From Nocardioides jishulii (GTDB lineage Bacteria; Actinomycetota; Actinomycetes; Propionibacteriales; Nocardioidaceae), in assembly GCF_006007965.1 (NCBI RefSeq), contig NZ_CP040748.1:1674001-1738000 (forward strand): a stretch of DNA of 64,000 bases. Direction: 5' to 3'. The position numbers and the translations under genes were made by a program. Numbering within the stretch: the stretch's first letter is position 1; each line of letters begins with the position of its first letter. The notes below the pieces were generated by a model. The model saw only the letters and a program-made list of their open reading frames with translations. It ran no database searches and was not told where the DNA came from. Below, one piece after another: positions 16,850 through 27,183 of the stretch.

Positions 16850-17776
16850 GTGGTGGACGAGGGCTCGGAGCGGATCTGGCGGCCCGCCTGGGCCTGCCCG
16901 GTCGGGACGCTCCTGCGCCAGCACCGACGAGGGGCGGGGGACCCGACCCAGCGCGTCGACGGCGCCACGACCTGGCGGGCCGCACGTACGCCCCTGGGCC
17001 CTGTCACGCTCCGGGTGGAGCCCCTCAGTGCCGAGGGTGTGGTGCGGGCCCACGCGTGGGGCCCGGGGGCGGAGTGGGCCCTCGACCAGCTGCCTGCCCT
17101 GCTCGGTGCCGAGGACGACGTCACGCGCTTCGACCCGCGTACGCCGCTGGTCGCGGAGGCGTGGCGGCGGTCCGCGCACTGGCGTCTGGGGCGGACCGGC
17201 CTCCTCCATGAGTCCCTGCTGCCGTCGATCCTCGAGCAGAAGGTGACGGGCCAGGAGGCCTTCGCCTCCTTCCGACGCCTCGTACGGCGCCACGGTGATC
17301 CGGCGCCCGGTCCCGGCGCCGCCCTGGGGCTGCACGTGCAACCGTGCGCCGAGGTGGTGGCCCAGCTCCCCTCGTGGGAGTGGATCCAGCTCGGTGTCGA
17401 CCACGCCCGGTCGAGCACCGCCGTCCGGGGTGCGCGTCTGGCGGGGTCGCTCCAGCGGATCGTGGAGCGTGAACCGTCCAGGATCGACGCCGCCCTGCGT
17501 TCGATCCCGGGGATCGGGGTGTGGACCAGCGCCGAGGTCCGCATGCGGGCCCTGGGGGACGCCGACGCCGTCTCCTACGGCGACTACCACCTCGCCACGC
17601 AGGTGGGGTGGGCGCTCGGGCACACCGTCTTCACCGACCGCGACCTGGCCGACTACCTCGCCCCGTGGGCGCCGCACCGCGGGCGCGTGGCACACCTGCT
17701 GCGGGGCATCGGGATGTCGAGACCCCGACGTGGGCCGAAGCTCGCACCGCGTACACACCTGCCGGTGAGGCGCTGA
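16850..17776 (+). CDS. DNA-3-methyladenine glycosylase II-like (AlkA/HhH-GPD) protein
   Basis: Base-excision repair glycosylase for alkylated bases by family. 308 aa from 16850. The helix-hairpin-helix reads IPGIGVWTSAEVRMRALGD near residues 215-235, followed by the catalytic aspartate region SYGDYHLA near 242-249. The middle region has the ILEQKVTGQEAFASFRRL helix typical of the family. The frame opens at an ATG at 16790 (328 aa) but the first 20 residues are unlike the family and the -10-like element supports 16850. No Ada or AlkB neighbour. Divergent from a TetR gene. Confidence 0.85.
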   Translation: MVDEGSERIWRPAWACPVGTLLRQHRRGAGDPTQRVDGATTWRAARTPLGPVTLRVEPLSAEGVVRAHAWGPGAEWALDQLPALLGAEDDVTRFDPRTPLVAEAWRRSAHWRLGRTGLLHESLLPSILEQKVTGQEAFASFRRLVRRHGDPAPGPGAALGLHVQPCAEVVAQLPSWEWIQLGVDHARSSTAVRGARLAGSLQRIVEREPSRIDAALRSIPGIGVWTSAEVRMRALGDADAVSYGDYHLATQVGWALGHTVFTDRDLADYLAPWAPHRGRVAHLLRGIGMSRPRRGPKLAPRTHLPVRR

Positions 17777-17832
17777 GACGCCCGCTGAGCCACCGATGGA
17801 CCGGCCGGCCCATCCGGGCCGCGCACTGAGCA

Positions 17833-17864
17833 GTCAGAGAAGCAGGCCGTCAGAGAAGCGGGCG
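17833..17864. repeat. 16-base imperfect tandem duplication across a stop codon
   Basis: GTCAGAGAAGC occurs at 17833-17843 and 17849-17859; the full 16-base units (17833-17848 and 17849-17864) differ at two positions. The second unit contains the stop and last codons of the minus-strand phospholipase D gene, and the first lies just beyond the stop. Confidence 0.75.
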
Positions 17865-19103
17865 GAGCGGACCCAGCAGGAACTCGGTGATCTTGCGGTG
17901 CCACTCGCGCCCGTCCCACTCCTCGCGGGTGAGCTCGACGGCGTTGGTGAGGTCGACGCGGTAGATCTCCTCCATCGCGGCAGCCATGTTCTCGTCGATG
18001 ATCTCGATGTTGATCTCGTAGTTGCCCGTGAGGCTGAGGCGATCGATGTTGGCGGTGCCCACCGTGGTCCACCGGCCGTCGATGGTGGCGGTCTTGGCGT
18101 GCACCATCGCACCCTGGTAGCGGAAGATGCGGATCCCCGCCTCCAGGAACTGGGCGTAGAGCCCACGCGAGATCCAGTCAGCCACGATGTGGTTGGAACG
18201 GTGGGGGATGAGGATGCGTACGTCGACGCCGCGGGCCACCGCGGCAGCCAGGGACTCGGTGAAGTCCTGGTCGGGGATGAAGTAGGCGTGTGTCATCCAG
18301 ATGTGGTCGCCGGCGCGGTCGATCGCGTCGAGGTACATGGCGCGGATCGGGAACATCATCAGCCGCGGGGTGTTGCGGGAGAGCCGGATGTGGGCCTCCC
18401 ACGTCGTCGGGGCCCCCAGCAGCAACGGCTGTTCGCTCGGCCTCAACCGGTGCCGGCGGTGGAGGTTCCAGAAGTCCGCGAACGCGCGCTTCAGGTCCCA
18501 GACCGCAGGGCCGGTGATGGCGATGTGGGTGTCGCGCCACTCCGTGGCGTACGGCGCCCCGATGTTGTAGCCGCCCACGAAGGCGACGGTGTCGTCGACG
18601 ACCAGCACCTTGCGGTGGTCGCGGCCGTAGTGGCGGAAGTCCCAGAACCGGAAGCCCGCGTTGTAGATCGGGAAGCGCAGGACCGACATGTTGGAGGGGA
18701 AGCGCTTGAACCGTGGCGGGACGACGAGGTTCGCGAAGGCGTCGTAGATGCAGTAGACCTGCACGCCCCGGTCCGCGGCAGCCGAGAGTGCGCGCTTGAA
18801 CGCCTCGCCGATCTCGTCCGACTTCCAGATGTAGGTCTCGAAGAAGATCTGGTGCTGGGCGCCGTCGATCGCGGCCAGCATCGCGTCGTACAGGTCCTGG
18901 CCGTAGGTGTAGACGGTGACCGACCCGTCCTCCACCTCGACGTTCGCGGGTGCGCTGCGCGGGAAGGGCTTCGAACGGTTGCCGCGGCGGCGGTACTTGT
19001 CGACCACCGTGAGGCCGATGGCCAGGGCGAAGGGGGTGACGAAGAGCGCCACCAGGACGCCGCGGACCACTCGGACCACACGGGCGGACAGGGGACGACT
19101 CAC
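17850..19103 (-). CDS. phospholipase D-type protein, probable cardiolipin synthase
   Basis: 417 aa. An N-terminal membrane segment (about residues 12-33) is followed by two phospholipase D domains. HKD motif 1 is DHRKVLVVDD near 162-171; motif 2 is VHAKTATIDGRWTTVGTAN near 332-350. The pairing of two HKD motifs after a membrane anchor fits cardiolipin synthase (phosphatidyl transfer at the membrane), but other PLD-type transferases cannot be excluded. GTG start with TAGGGT 6 bases upstream. Stands alone; convergent with the glycosylase gene. A 16-base tandem duplication covers its stop codon. Confidence 0.85.
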   Translation of the reverse strand: MSRPLSARVVRVVRGVLVALFVTPFALAIGLTVVDKYRRRGNRSKPFPRSAPANVEVEDGSVTVYTYGQDLYDAMLAAIDGAQHQIFFETYIWKSDEIGEAFKRALSAAADRGVQVYCIYDAFANLVVPPRFKRFPSNMSVLRFPIYNAGFRFWDFRHYGRDHRKVLVVDDTVAFVGGYNIGAPYATEWRDTHIAITGPAVWDLKRAFADFWNLHRRHRLRPSEQPLLLGAPTTWEAHIRLSRNTPRLMMFPIRAMYLDAIDRAGDHIWMTHAYFIPDQDFTESLAAAVARGVDVRILIPHRSNHIVADWISRGLYAQFLEAGIRIFRYQGAMVHAKTATIDGRWTTVGTANIDRLSLTGNYEINIEIIDENMAAAMEEIYRVDLTNAVELTREEWDGREWHRKITEFLLGPLRPLL

Positions 19104-19109
19104 GCGGCC

Positions 19110-19115
19110 ACCCTA
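19110..19115 (-). promoter_or_regulatory. probable -10 element for the leaderless PLD gene
   Basis: TAGGGT on the minus strand, 6 bases before the GTG at 19103. Confidence 0.45.
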
Positions 19116-19191
19116 ACGTCGACGGCACCGGACGGGTGTCCCTCCCGCGGGGTGTCGACCTCCACGCGTGGGAGCGAGCTCGGCAAGGAGG

Positions 19192-19569
19192 TCAGCTCAC
19201 CTTGAGGCCGGCGAGGGTGCGCTGCAGGAGCTCGAGGCGGTCGTCGTGGCTGGAGCGAGCGGTGAGGGTGCGACGCACCGAGACGTGGCCGTCGGCCACG
19301 AGGTCGCCGACGAGCACGCGGACGACTCCGATGGGGAGCTCCAACGCGGCTGCGACCTCGGCCACGGAGCGTCCGTCACAGAGCTCGAGCGCTCGGGCGT
19401 GCTGGCCGAAGACCTGGGCCTGTGAATCAGGGGTGGTCACCAGCGTGGCCTCGAAGGGGAGGTCGACGCGGGGCACCGTACGGCCACGGGTGAGGGTGAA
19501 GGGGCGGACGAACGCCGGAGGAGCCGGCTCACCGGCATGCTTGCCGCGCGGAGCGTCGTAACTGGCCAT
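19192..19569 (-). CDS. DUF742 family protein (second CvnC-like copy)
   Basis: 125 aa from ATG 19569. It shares with the conservon DUF742 protein (20334-20702) the pattern VRPFTxTxGRTxPxVDLPxEATL and the winged-helix core LPIGVVRVLVGDLVADGHVSV, ending in the same basic helix with LLQRTLAGL. DUF742 proteins work with roadblock proteins and small GTPases in conservons. The gene is 196 bases beyond the cvnD stop and beyond a strong hairpin, so it is probably a separate transcript. A GTG two codons upstream with GGTGAG before it is an alternative start. Confidence 0.85.
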   Translation of the reverse strand: MASYDAPRGKHAGEPAPPAFVRPFTLTRGRTVPRVDLPFEATLVTTPDSQAQVFGQHARALELCDGRSVAEVAAALELPIGVVRVLVGDLVADGHVSVRRTLTARSSHDDRLELLQRTLAGLKVS

Positions 19570-19714
19570 GAACACATGATCGCTCACCGACGTGGGTGGA
19601 AACCAATCCTCTGGCCACGATGTGGGCCACTCCACACCCCCAGGGCCCAAGAAGGTTCTCGACGGTGCCCGTCGACGCGCAGCCGGGTGATCTTCCCGGA
19701 GGCTGCGGTGGCGA

Positions 19715-19740
19715 CGGCCGGCCTCCGGAGAGGCCGGCCG
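19715..19740 (-). terminator. hairpin terminator after the conservon operon
   Basis: Perfect 11-base stem CGGCCGGCCTC / GAGGCCGGCCG with loop CGGA, starting 26 bases beyond the cvnD stop on the minus strand. It separates cvnABCD from the extra DUF742 gene. Confidence 0.75.
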
Positions 19741-19765
19741 ACGTCGACAGGGGTGGAGCGTCAGG

Positions 19766-20353
19766 TCAGCCGACGGGGAGCTGGCTGGCCATCCGCTCGA
19801 GGGCGTACTCGGTGACGCGGATCAGGGCGCCCTTGGCGGACTCCCGGTCGCGGGCGTCGATGCGGATCATCGGCACGTGCGCGGGGAGTGCCAGGGCCTC
19901 GCGCACGGCCTCGAGCTCGAACTGCGGGCCCTGGTCGAACTGGTTCAGCGCGACGATGAAGGGCAGACCCTTCTCCTCGAAGTAGTCGAGCGGCGAGAAC
20001 GCCTCGTCCAGACGGTTGGTGTCGACCAGCACGATGGCGCCGATCGCGCCCAGGCACAGGTCGTCCCACATGAACCAGAAGCGCTTCTGGCCGGGCGTGC
20101 CGAACAGGTAGAGGATGAGGTCCTCGCCCAGGGTGATGCGTCCGAAGTCCATGGCCACGGTCGTGGTGTGCTTGGACGGCACCTGCGAGATGTCGTCGAT
20201 GCCCACGGACTCGTCGGTGACGAGCGCCTCGGTGCGCAGGGGGTCGATCTCGGAGACGGATCCGACCAGGGTCGTCTTGCCGACGCCGAAGCCGCCCGCA
20301 ATCACGATCTTGGTGGATGCGGCGCCACGGGAGTTAGAAGGCTCGAAGTCCAC
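19766..20353 (-). CDS. conservon GTP/ATP-binding protein (CvnD type)
   Basis: Small Ras/MglA-like GTPase, 195 aa. P-loop GGFGVGKTTL at residues 20-29, switch II-like FGTPGQKRFWF at 84-94, and an NKxD-like ALNQFD near 140. In Streptomyces conservons CvnD associates with CvnA, B and C at the membrane in a switch system likened to eukaryotic G-protein signalling. The start overlaps the DUF742 gene by 20 bases; last gene of the operon before the hairpin at 19715. The input and output of this conservon are not evident. Confidence 0.93.
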   Translation of the reverse strand: MDFEPSNSRGAASTKIVIAGGFGVGKTTLVGSVSEIDPLRTEALVTDESVGIDDISQVPSKHTTTVAMDFGRITLGEDLILYLFGTPGQKRFWFMWDDLCLGAIGAIVLVDTNRLDEAFSPLDYFEEKGLPFIVALNQFDQGPQFELEAVREALALPAHVPMIRIDARDRESAKGALIRVTEYALERMASQLPVG

Positions 20354-20702
20354 GGAGGGTCCTTTCGATCAGGTCGCGACGCTGGTCACTGGAGGAGTTG
20401 GAGGAGATGGTTGCCTGCACGGCCACGTGACCGGCTTCGATGAGGTCCGCGAGCAGCACGCGGACCACGCCGATCGGCATGGAGACGAGCGCCGAGACCT
20501 CGGCAACCGAACGAAGGTGGCACACGTCCACGACGTGGGCGATCGAGGCGTTGGGCCACGACCGACCGTGGGCGTGCTCCTGCAGGCGCAGGGTCGCCTC
20601 GACGGGGAGGTCCACCTTGGGCTTGGTGCGCCCTGCGGTGATCGTGAAGGGACGGACGATCCGCGGTGCGGGGGCGTCGTCCCAGTCGTCGTCAGTAGCC
20701 AT
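20334..20702 (-). CDS. conservon DUF742 protein (CvnC type)
   Basis: 122 aa. Contains RPFTITAGRTKPKVDLPVEATL near residues 15-40 and the winged-helix-like VSMPIGVVRVLLADLIEAGHV near 80-100. Third gene of the cvnA-B-C-D order. Overlaps cvnD by 20 bases and starts 12 bases after cvnB. A paralogue lies at 19192-19569. Confidence 0.93.
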   Translation of the reverse strand: MATDDDWDDAPAPRIVRPFTITAGRTKPKVDLPVEATLRLQEHAHGRSWPNASIAHVVDVCHLRSVAEVSALVSMPIGVVRVLLADLIEAGHVAVQATISSNSSSDQRRDLIERTLRGLRAF

Positions 20703-20714
20703 GTGGGTTCACCC

Positions 20715-21134
20715 TCACGCGGTCGGCTGGGGCACTCGCGCCGTCGCCTGGACCATGCGGCCCACACGCTCGACGAGAAGGGCCATCTCGTAGCCGACCT
20801 GGCCGATGTCGGCGGAGTCCTGGGTCAGGACGGCGAGGTTGGACCCGTCCCCGACGGCCATGAGGAGCAGGTAGCCCAGCTCCATCTCGATGACCGTCTG
20901 GAGGACCGGGCCACCCTCGAAGAGGCGGGAGGCGCCGACGGCCAACGAGGCGAGACCCGACGAGACCGCCGCGACCTGCTCGGCACGGTCGGCGGGGAGG
21001 CGGTCGCTGGCGGCCATGAGCAGGCCGTCCGCGGACACCAGCACGGCGTGGGCGGTGCCGGGAACCTCCTGGATGAACTTGGTGACGATCCAGTTCAGTC
21101 CGGTGTCCTGGGCGTGTGCGCTTTCGTTGGTCAT
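20715..21134 (-). CDS. conservon roadblock/LC7 protein (CvnB type)
   Basis: 139 aa roadblock/LC7 fold, expected to act with the CvnD GTPase. Core pattern: [31 protein letters not shown] at the N-terminus (described here in parts: the helix at 10-20 and the strand at 25-40), then a central helix with [11 protein letters not shown] and [14 protein letters not shown] near 95-108. Start overlaps the cvnA stop (ATGA), so translation is coupled to the sensor. Confidence 0.93.
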   Translation of the reverse strand: MTNESAHAQDTGLNWIVTKFIQEVPGTAHAVLVSADGLLMAASDRLPADRAEQVAAVSSGLASLAVGASRLFEGGPVLQTVIEMELGYLLLMAVGDGSNLAVLTQDSADIGQVGYEMALLVERVGRMVQATARVPQPTA

Positions 21135-24100
21135 GCCGGACCTTCCTTCTGGGTGTTGGTGGTGGTGACGGATGCGGTGCGGCCGCGGGAGACCCCGGCT
21201 GCGTGGGCTGCCAGGCGCTTACGGATGGCTTCCGGGTCGCGCGTCGGGGCGGTACGCGTCGGGGCGACGCTGCCCGGGACCAGGCGTCGGCCCGGCTGAC
21301 GCTGGGGGAGGCCGGAGGTGGCCGTCGGGACGACCTCCGACTCGGTGGCCCGGTGGGCGGCGTGCCAGCCCGCGTCGGCGGTGGTGCCGAACGAGGCCTG
21401 GGTGCCTCCGAGCCAGCCCGTGGAGGGAGCCTCCGTCGGCGGCGGGGTGATGCTGTGGGAGCCGGGCGAACGCGTGGGGAGCGAGCCGTTGCTCAGGCCG
21501 TTGCTCAGGCCGTTGTGCGAGCCCTCGTGGGCCACCGGCGCCACGACGGCAGGTGCCTCGACGGGCGTGGGGTCCGTGACCTCGACCTGCGTCGCGCTGG
21601 CCTCGTCGACCACGAGCTCGGCAGACTCCATCGTGGACGCCTCGTCCACCTGGCGGTCCGTCTTCCTGGGAGTGTCCAGGCCGAGCGGGTCCTCGGCGGA
21701 GATCTGCGGAGAGGGCTCGGTGGCCGGAGCCGACTTCGCTGCGGAAGACCCCTGCGCTGCAGCGCGTGCTGCACGCACCTCTCGCAGCGACACCATGCCC
21801 AGGGCGCCACTCTCGGCCTTCCCGTTGGAGGAGCCGTCCTCGCCGGTGGCACGCGCGAACAAGCTCACGTTCTCGTCGGGCTCGGGTGCGGCGACCGGCT
21901 CGGGCGCGGCGACCAGGGCCACGGGCTCCGGGACTGCGACGGGCTCGGCGACCGGCTCGGGCGCGGCGACGGCGGGCGGAGCCTGCGCGGTGTCAGCGAA
22001 GAGGCTGCCGCCGGCGGGGGCGACCGCTGCCTGCCGACCGGGCACGGTGGCACCGGGCCGACGCTTGGGCAGACCGGTCACGGCACTGATGGCCGCGTTG
22101 ATCTGCTCGACCTGACGGTCCTCCTGAGGCGCCGGGGCGACCTCGGGTGCCTTGGCGACGGGTGCGGGTGCGGGTTCGGGAGCATTCGTCCAGCCGTTGC
22201 TGCGCTGCGGCAGGGGGTCCGTCAACGGATCACCCAGCGGCGTCGGCAGCGGGTCGTTCAGGGGGTCGGGGCGAGCAGCGGGAGCTGTCGGAGCGACGGG
22301 CTCCTGGATGACCGGCTCGGCGACGACGGGAGGAGCCATGGTCGGGGCAGGTGCCTGCTTGGGCACCTCCGGGGCGGCCTGCACGCTGTGAGCGGTGGGC
22401 ACGTCGATGGGCGGCGGCACGGTGACGACCGTCTCCGGCTTCGAGCCACCGACCAGCAGGGAGTCGGGGATGCCCACGGTGGCGGTGACGCCACCGCGAC
22501 CGTTCTTCGTCAGCCTGACGTCGAGCGAGTGGCGCTGGGCCAGACGGCTCACCACGAAGAGGCCCATGCGTCGGGCGGCGTCGGGGGTGATGCCGACGTC
22601 GGAGCGCAGCATGGCGTTGAGCTGGTCGAGGACGTCGTCCGGCAAGCCGAGGCCACCGTCGGAGATGGAGATGACGGTCTGACCCACGGCGCTCGTGGTG
22701 CTCACGTTGACCGGCTCGGTCGGCGGCGAGAACGAGAGCGCGTTGTCGATGAGCTCGGTCAGCAGGTGGACGATGTCGTTGGCGGCCGCACCGACGAGCT
22801 GCTCGGAGGAGCCGCCGCGCATCTCGACGCGCTGGTACTCCTGCACACCGGCCGTGGCGGCCTGGAGCGCGTCGTTGACCAGCAGGCTCTGACCGTCGCG
22901 CTGGCGGACCGGTGCGTCGGAGAGGATGACGAGGCTCTCGGCGGTACGACGCTGGCGGGCAGCCAGGTGGTCCAGCCGGAAGAGGCTCTCGAGGCGACGG
23001 GGGTCCTGCTCGTCGCGCTCAAGCTCCTCGATCAGGCCGAGCTGCTGGTTGATCAGGGAGGTGTTGCGACGCGAGAGGGTCACGAACATCTCACCGACCT
23101 GCGTACGGAGCTGCGCCTCACCCTTGGCGAGGTCGACGGCGGTCTGGTGGAGCTCGTCGACAGCTCGGGCCAGCTGGCCCATCTCCTCGTTGGTGTGCAC
23201 AGGGATCCGGTCGATCGTGCCCGGGTCTCCGCCGGAGCGGATCGTGGCGACCGCCTGCGGCAGCTTCGTGCTGGCCACCTCACGGGCGCTGTCGCGCACG
23301 GTGAGCACCGGGCGGGTCATCACGCGGACGATCAGCCAGGCCAGGACCATCGTGGTGAGGAGGGAGGCCGCGAGGATGATGATGTTGAGGATGGCCTTCG
23401 AGCGCGCCTCGGCAGCGCTGGCGTCCAGCGCTTCCTCGGACTCGGTCAGGACCTGGGACTGAAGGCTGTCGTAGACCTTGAGGGCGTCCTCGTAGACGAG
23501 CTCGCCGGTGCCCTTCTCGACGGTGTCGAAGCGCGAGGCGTTGAGCGAGCGCAGGTCGAGGACGTCCGGGGCCTGCTCCCTGGCGCGGGCCAGCTGCGCG
23601 ACGGCAGCTTCCTCGACGCCCAGGGCCGACAGGACGTCGGAGGAGTTGGTGATGCGGTTGCCCTGGTAGGCGACCTGGAGCTGCTGCATCGTGAACGCGA
23701 GCCGGCCGTCCATCACGTAGCCGATCTGCTGGAGCACGGGCTCCGGGGCGTTCTGGCCGTTGATGATCGACTGGTAGAAGTCGCTCACGCCGTTGTGCAG
23801 CTGGCGCACCTGCGAGAGCGACTGGAGCAGCGTCACGTAGGCGCGGCCGTCGCGGAGCTGGTCACTCAGCGCCACGAGCCCTTCGAGCTGGGCCTTCTGG
23901 TTGTCGGTGAGGGCCTCGTCGTCGATCTGGGCCTCGAGCCGCTCGGCTGCCTTGCGGACCTTCTCGACTGCTTCCTTGCGCGCGGGAGAGTTGGACGCCG
24001 ACTCGGAGCGCGCGACGACGGTCGCGGACTCGGCGGCGTACAGGTAGTCGATGGTGGGGCCGAGTACGCCGATCTGTCCGGCCGTGGCGTGGTACTGATC

Positions 24101-24292
24101 GGCGACGAGCCAGGCCTCGACCGACTTGTCGACCGCGAACCACGAGGCGGCGACCATCGGGAAGGCGAGGGCGAGGGCGATCTTGTTGCGCAGCTTCCAG
24201 CCGGAGACGCGCCACCCGGCGCGGGACCTCACGCGCTCGACGTCGGAGGTGTCCGACGAGGACGACGACACGCCGTTCTTCTTCGTTGCCAT
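21131..24292 (-). CDS. conservon sensor histidine kinase-like protein (CvnA type, nitrate/nitrite-sensor domain)
   Basis: 1053 aa from ATG 24292, which has GGAGAG 4 bases upstream. Membrane helices at about 34-50 and 300-321 flank an extracytoplasmic helical domain of the NIT type. HAMP follows (about 322-375), then a dimerisation-like helix and a HATPase_c domain with the N-box [12 protein letters not shown] near 512 and G-box DGGLGLPDD near 544. The usual phospho-accepting H-box is not obvious, as in other CvnA proteins. The last 400 residues are a disordered Ala/Pro/Glu-rich tail with small repeats such as [10 protein letters not shown]. First gene of cvnABCD. Confidence 0.92.
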   Translation of the reverse strand: MATKKNGVSSSSSDTSDVERVRSRAGWRVSGWKLRNKIALALAFPMVAASWFAVDKSVEAWLVADQYHATAGQIGVLGPTIDYLYAAESATVVARSESASNSPARKEAVEKVRKAAERLEAQIDDEALTDNQKAQLEGLVALSDQLRDGRAYVTLLQSLSQVRQLHNGVSDFYQSIINGQNAPEPVLQQIGYVMDGRLAFTMQQLQVAYQGNRITNSSDVLSALGVEEAAVAQLARAREQAPDVLDLRSLNASRFDTVEKGTGELVYEDALKVYDSLQSQVLTESEEALDASAAEARSKAILNIIILAASLLTTMVLAWLIVRVMTRPVLTVRDSAREVASTKLPQAVATIRSGGDPGTIDRIPVHTNEEMGQLARAVDELHQTAVDLAKGEAQLRTQVGEMFVTLSRRNTSLINQQLGLIEELERDEQDPRRLESLFRLDHLAARQRRTAESLVILSDAPVRQRDGQSLLVNDALQAATAGVQEYQRVEMRGGSSEQLVGAAANDIVHLLTELIDNALSFSPPTEPVNVSTTSAVGQTVISISDGGLGLPDDVLDQLNAMLRSDVGITPDAARRMGLFVVSRLAQRHSLDVRLTKNGRGGVTATVGIPDSLLVGGSKPETVVTVPPPIDVPTAHSVQAAPEVPKQAPAPTMAPPVVAEPVIQEPVAPTAPAARPDPLNDPLPTPLGDPLTDPLPQRSNGWTNAPEPAPAPVAKAPEVAPAPQEDRQVEQINAAISAVTGLPKRRPGATVPGRQAAVAPAGGSLFADTAQAPPAVAAPEPVAEPVAVPEPVALVAAPEPVAAPEPDENVSLFARATGEDGSSNGKAESGALGMVSLREVRAARAAAQGSSAAKSAPATEPSPQISAEDPLGLDTPRKTDRQVDEASTMESAELVVDEASATQVEVTDPTPVEAPAVVAPVAHEGSHNGLSNGLSNGSLPTRSPGSHSITPPPTEAPSTGWLGGTQASFGTTADAGWHAAHRATESEVVPTATSGLPQRQPGRRLVPGSVAPTRTAPTRDPEAIRKRLAAHAAGVSRGRTASVTTTNTQKEGPA

Positions 24293-24541
24293 GAGCTCTC
24301 CGGTGGGTCTCTCTGGTGGATCGTCCGTAAAACGGCTGGACCGCGGATCGGGCCCGGACGACAACATAAGGACCAAGACCGTCCTGTGTTCGCGGAATGG
24401 CAGGACTGGTGTGACGAAAGTTGCCCACGGGGGCTCGTGCTGCTACCAGTCGAAGGCGCTTGCCTCGGCACGCCGCCCAGAGGGCCGAGCACCGTCGAGC
24501 GAGGCGGGGGCGCGTGGGTGCGCCTTGTCGGCCGGGCCGCG

Positions 24542-24547
24542 TACGCT
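24542..24547 (+). promoter_or_regulatory. probable -10 element for leaderless uvrB
   Basis: TACGCT, 6 bases before the uvrB ATG at 24554. No LexA box of the CGAAC-N4-GTTCG type is present in the 261-base gap to cvnA. Confidence 0.4.
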
Positions 24548-24553
24548 CGAAGC

Positions 24554-26683
24554 ATGCGGCCAGTGAGCGACCTGGAGCGCCGGGTGGCGCCCTTCACCGT
24601 CAAGTCCGACTACCAGCCCTCGGGTGACCAGCCGACGGCGATCAAGGAGATCTCCGAACGCATCCGGGCGGGCGAGAAGGACGTGGTGCTGCTCGGTGCC
24701 ACGGGCACGGGCAAGACGGCGACCGTGGCGTGGGTGACCGAGGAGCTCCAACGCCCCGTGCTGGTGCTCCAGCCCAACAAGACGCTCGCCGCGCAGTTCG
24801 CCAACGAGCTGCGTCAGCTCTTCCCCGACAACGCCGTCGAGTACTTCGTCTCGTACTACGACTACTACCAGCCCGAGGCCTACGTCCCGCAGACGGACAC
24901 CTACATCGAGAAGGACTCCTCGATCAACGAGGAGGTCGAGCGCCTGCGGCACTCCGCCACCAACTCGTTGCTCACGCGCCGCGACGTCATCGTGGTCTCG
25001 ACGGTCTCGTGCATCTACGGCCTGGGCACGCCGCAGGAGTACGTCGACCGCATGGTGCGACTCCGTCGGGGCCAGGAACAGGACCGCGACAAGCTGCTCC
25101 GCCAGCTCGTCGACAACCAGTACACCCGCAACGACCTGAGCTTCACCCGAGGCACGTTCCGGGTCCGCGGCGACACCGTGGAGGTGTTCCCGGTCTACGA
25201 GGAGATGGCGATCCGCATCGAGTTCTTCGGTGACGAGGTCGAGCGGCTGATGACCCTGCACCCGGTGACGGGCGAGGTCCTGACCGAGGACGACGAGATC
25301 CATGTCTTCCCCGCCACGCACTACGTCGCCGGACCTGAACGCATGGAGCGGGCGATCAAGGGCATCGAGGCCGAGCTCGTCGAGCAGCTGGCGACCTTCG
25401 AACGGCAGGGCAAGCTCCTGGAGGCCCAGCGGCTGCGGATGCGCACCACGTACGACATCGAGATGATGCGGCAGGTCGGCTCCTGCTCCGGGATCGAGAA
25501 CTACTCGATGCACATGGACGGTCGCAACCGAGGGAGTGCGCCCAACACGCTCCTGGACTACTTCCCCGAGGACTTCCTGCTGGTCATCGATGAGTCCCAC
25601 GTCGCCGTGCCGCAGATCGGCGGCATGTACGAGGGCGACATGTCGCGCAAGCGCAACCTCGTCGAGCACGGCTTCCGTCTCCCGTCCGCGATGGACAACC
25701 GTCCGCTGCGGTGGGAGGAGTTCCTCGACCGCATCGGGCAGACGATCTACCTCTCCGCGACCCCGGGCGACTACGAGCTCGACCGGGTGGGCGGCGCGCA
25801 GAACGCGGTGCAGCAGATCATCCGCCCGACCGGACTGATCGACCCCGAGGTCATCGTGAAGCCCACGAAGGGCCAGATCGACGACCTGATCCACGAGATC
25901 CGCGAACGGGTCGAACGCAACGAGCGCGTCCTGGTGACCACCCTGACGAAGAAGATGTCCGAGGACCTCACCGACTACCTGCTCGAGGCCGGCATCCGCA
26001 CCCGCTACCTCCACTCCGAGGTCGACACCCTGAAGCGCATCGAGCTCCTGCGTGACCTGCGGCTGGGGGAGTACGACGTCCTCGTCGGCATCAACCTGCT
26101 CCGTGAGGGCCTCGACCTGCCCGAAGTCTCCCTGGTGGCGATCCTGGACGCCGACAAGGAGGGCTTCCTCCGCTCGGACAAGTCGCTGATCCAGACGATC
26201 GGTCGCGCGGCGCGCAACGTCTCGGGACAGGTGCACATGTACGCCGACCGGATCACCCGGTCGATGGAGTCCGCGATCGACGAGACCAACCGACGCCGTG
26301 CCATCCAGGTCGCCTACAACACCGAGCACGGCATCGACCCGACGCCGCTGCGCAAGAAGATCGCCGACATCACCGAGATGCTCGCCCGCGAGGACGAGAC
26401 GACCCAGGAGCTTCTCCAGACCTGGGCCGACGTCGGCCAGAAGGGCCGTGCGGGCGGGGTCAAGCCCAAGGGCTCGCCGACTCCGATGCTCTCCAAGCTC
26501 CACCACGACCTGCCTGACACGGCAGGGGTCCCGAGCTCCGACCTCGCCGAGCTGATCCAGCAGCTGACCGACCAGATGAAGACGGCGGCGGCCGAGCTCC
26601 AGTTCGAGGTGGCCGCGAGGCTCCGCGACGAGATCAGTGAGCTCAAGAAGGAGCTGAGGCAGATGATGGAGGCGACGAAGTGA
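24554..26683 (+). CDS. uvrB: excinuclease ABC subunit B
   Basis: DNA helicase-like damage verification subunit of nucleotide excision repair. 709 aa. Walker [11 protein letters not shown] near residue 47, the beta-hairpin region [14 protein letters not shown] near 97-110, helicase motif II DESH near 345, motif [11 protein letters not shown] near 548, and the C-terminal UVR domain ([13 protein letters not shown] near 680) that binds UvrC. The frame is open for 3.4 kb upstream, but that is antisense to the conservon; the ATG at 24554 gives the standard N-terminus [13 protein letters not shown]. uvrA and uvrC are further along the window. Confidence 0.97.
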   Translation: MRPVSDLERRVAPFTVKSDYQPSGDQPTAIKEISERIRAGEKDVVLLGATGTGKTATVAWVTEELQRPVLVLQPNKTLAAQFANELRQLFPDNAVEYFVSYYDYYQPEAYVPQTDTYIEKDSSINEEVERLRHSATNSLLTRRDVIVVSTVSCIYGLGTPQEYVDRMVRLRRGQEQDRDKLLRQLVDNQYTRNDLSFTRGTFRVRGDTVEVFPVYEEMAIRIEFFGDEVERLMTLHPVTGEVLTEDDEIHVFPATHYVAGPERMERAIKGIEAELVEQLATFERQGKLLEAQRLRMRTTYDIEMMRQVGSCSGIENYSMHMDGRNRGSAPNTLLDYFPEDFLLVIDESHVAVPQIGGMYEGDMSRKRNLVEHGFRLPSAMDNRPLRWEEFLDRIGQTIYLSATPGDYELDRVGGAQNAVQQIIRPTGLIDPEVIVKPTKGQIDDLIHEIRERVERNERVLVTTLTKKMSEDLTDYLLEAGIRTRYLHSEVDTLKRIELLRDLRLGEYDVLVGINLLREGLDLPEVSLVAILDADKEGFLRSDKSLIQTIGRAARNVSGQVHMYADRITRSMESAIDETNRRRAIQVAYNTEHGIDPTPLRKKIADITEMLAREDETTQELLQTWADVGQKGRAGGVKPKGSPTPMLSKLHHDLPDTAGVPSSDLAELIQQLTDQMKTAAAELQFEVAARLRDEISELKKELRQMMEATK

Positions 26684-27129
26684 GTGCGGTCCGCGAGGTC
26701 CAGATCACGTTCGACGCCCACGACCCCGACCGGCTCGCGAGGTTCTGGGCGGAGGCGCTCGGTTATCGGCTCCAACCTCCGCCGCCGCCCTTCGCCAGCT
26801 GGGACCAGGCGCTCGAGGCGTGGGGTGTGCCGCCCGAGGCGCGCAACTCCAAGTCGGCGATCGTCCCACCAGAGGGAAGTTCCGGTCCCCGGGTCTTCTT
26901 CCAGCAGGTCCCGGAGAGCAAGAGCGCGAAGAACCGGGTCCACCTGGACGTGCGTGCCGCCCAAGGAATCGAGGGCGGTGCCGCCCTGGAGGCCCTGGAG
27001 GCCGAGTGCGCTCGACTCGTGGAGCTCGGGGCCGCGCGGGTGCGGCGTCACGAGCCAGGTGAAGAGCTCGGAAGCGACGGCTACATCGTCATGACCGACC
27101 CCGAGGGCAACGAGTTCTGTCTCGACTGA
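26680..27129 (+). CDS. VOC/glyoxalase-like domain protein
   Basis: 149 aa, single vicinal-oxygen-chelate module pair of the Glyoxalase_6 type. Visible features are the N-terminal strand [20 protein letters not shown], the central LDVRA, and the C-terminal [12 protein letters not shown] with the metal-type acidic residue. The metal-binding set is incomplete, so enzymatic activity is uncertain. GTG start overlapping the uvrB stop (GTGA), so it is co-translated with uvrB; a functional link to repair is not implied by the family. Confidence 0.82.
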   Translation: MSAVREVQITFDAHDPDRLARFWAEALGYRLQPPPPPFASWDQALEAWGVPPEARNSKSAIVPPEGSSGPRVFFQQVPESKSAKNRVHLDVRAAQGIEGGAALEALEAECARLVELGAARVRRHEPGEELGSDGYIVMTDPEGNEFCLD

Positions 27130-27183
27130 GTCTGGATGTCGTGGCGGTCGACAGGAGTGGGCGTCGCCCACCCCGTGCTCTAG

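Noticed and set aside
21116..24553. A plus-strand open frame of 1,100 codons joined in frame to uvrB
   Set aside because: It lies antisense to the intact cvnABCD genes and its translation is low-complexity Arg/Gly/Leu. It is open only because stop codons are rare at this GC; uvrB starts at 24554.
24554..24567. LexA box at uvrB (CGAAGCATGCGG near 24548)
   Set aside because: The right arm does not match GTTCG; only the left arm resembles the consensus.
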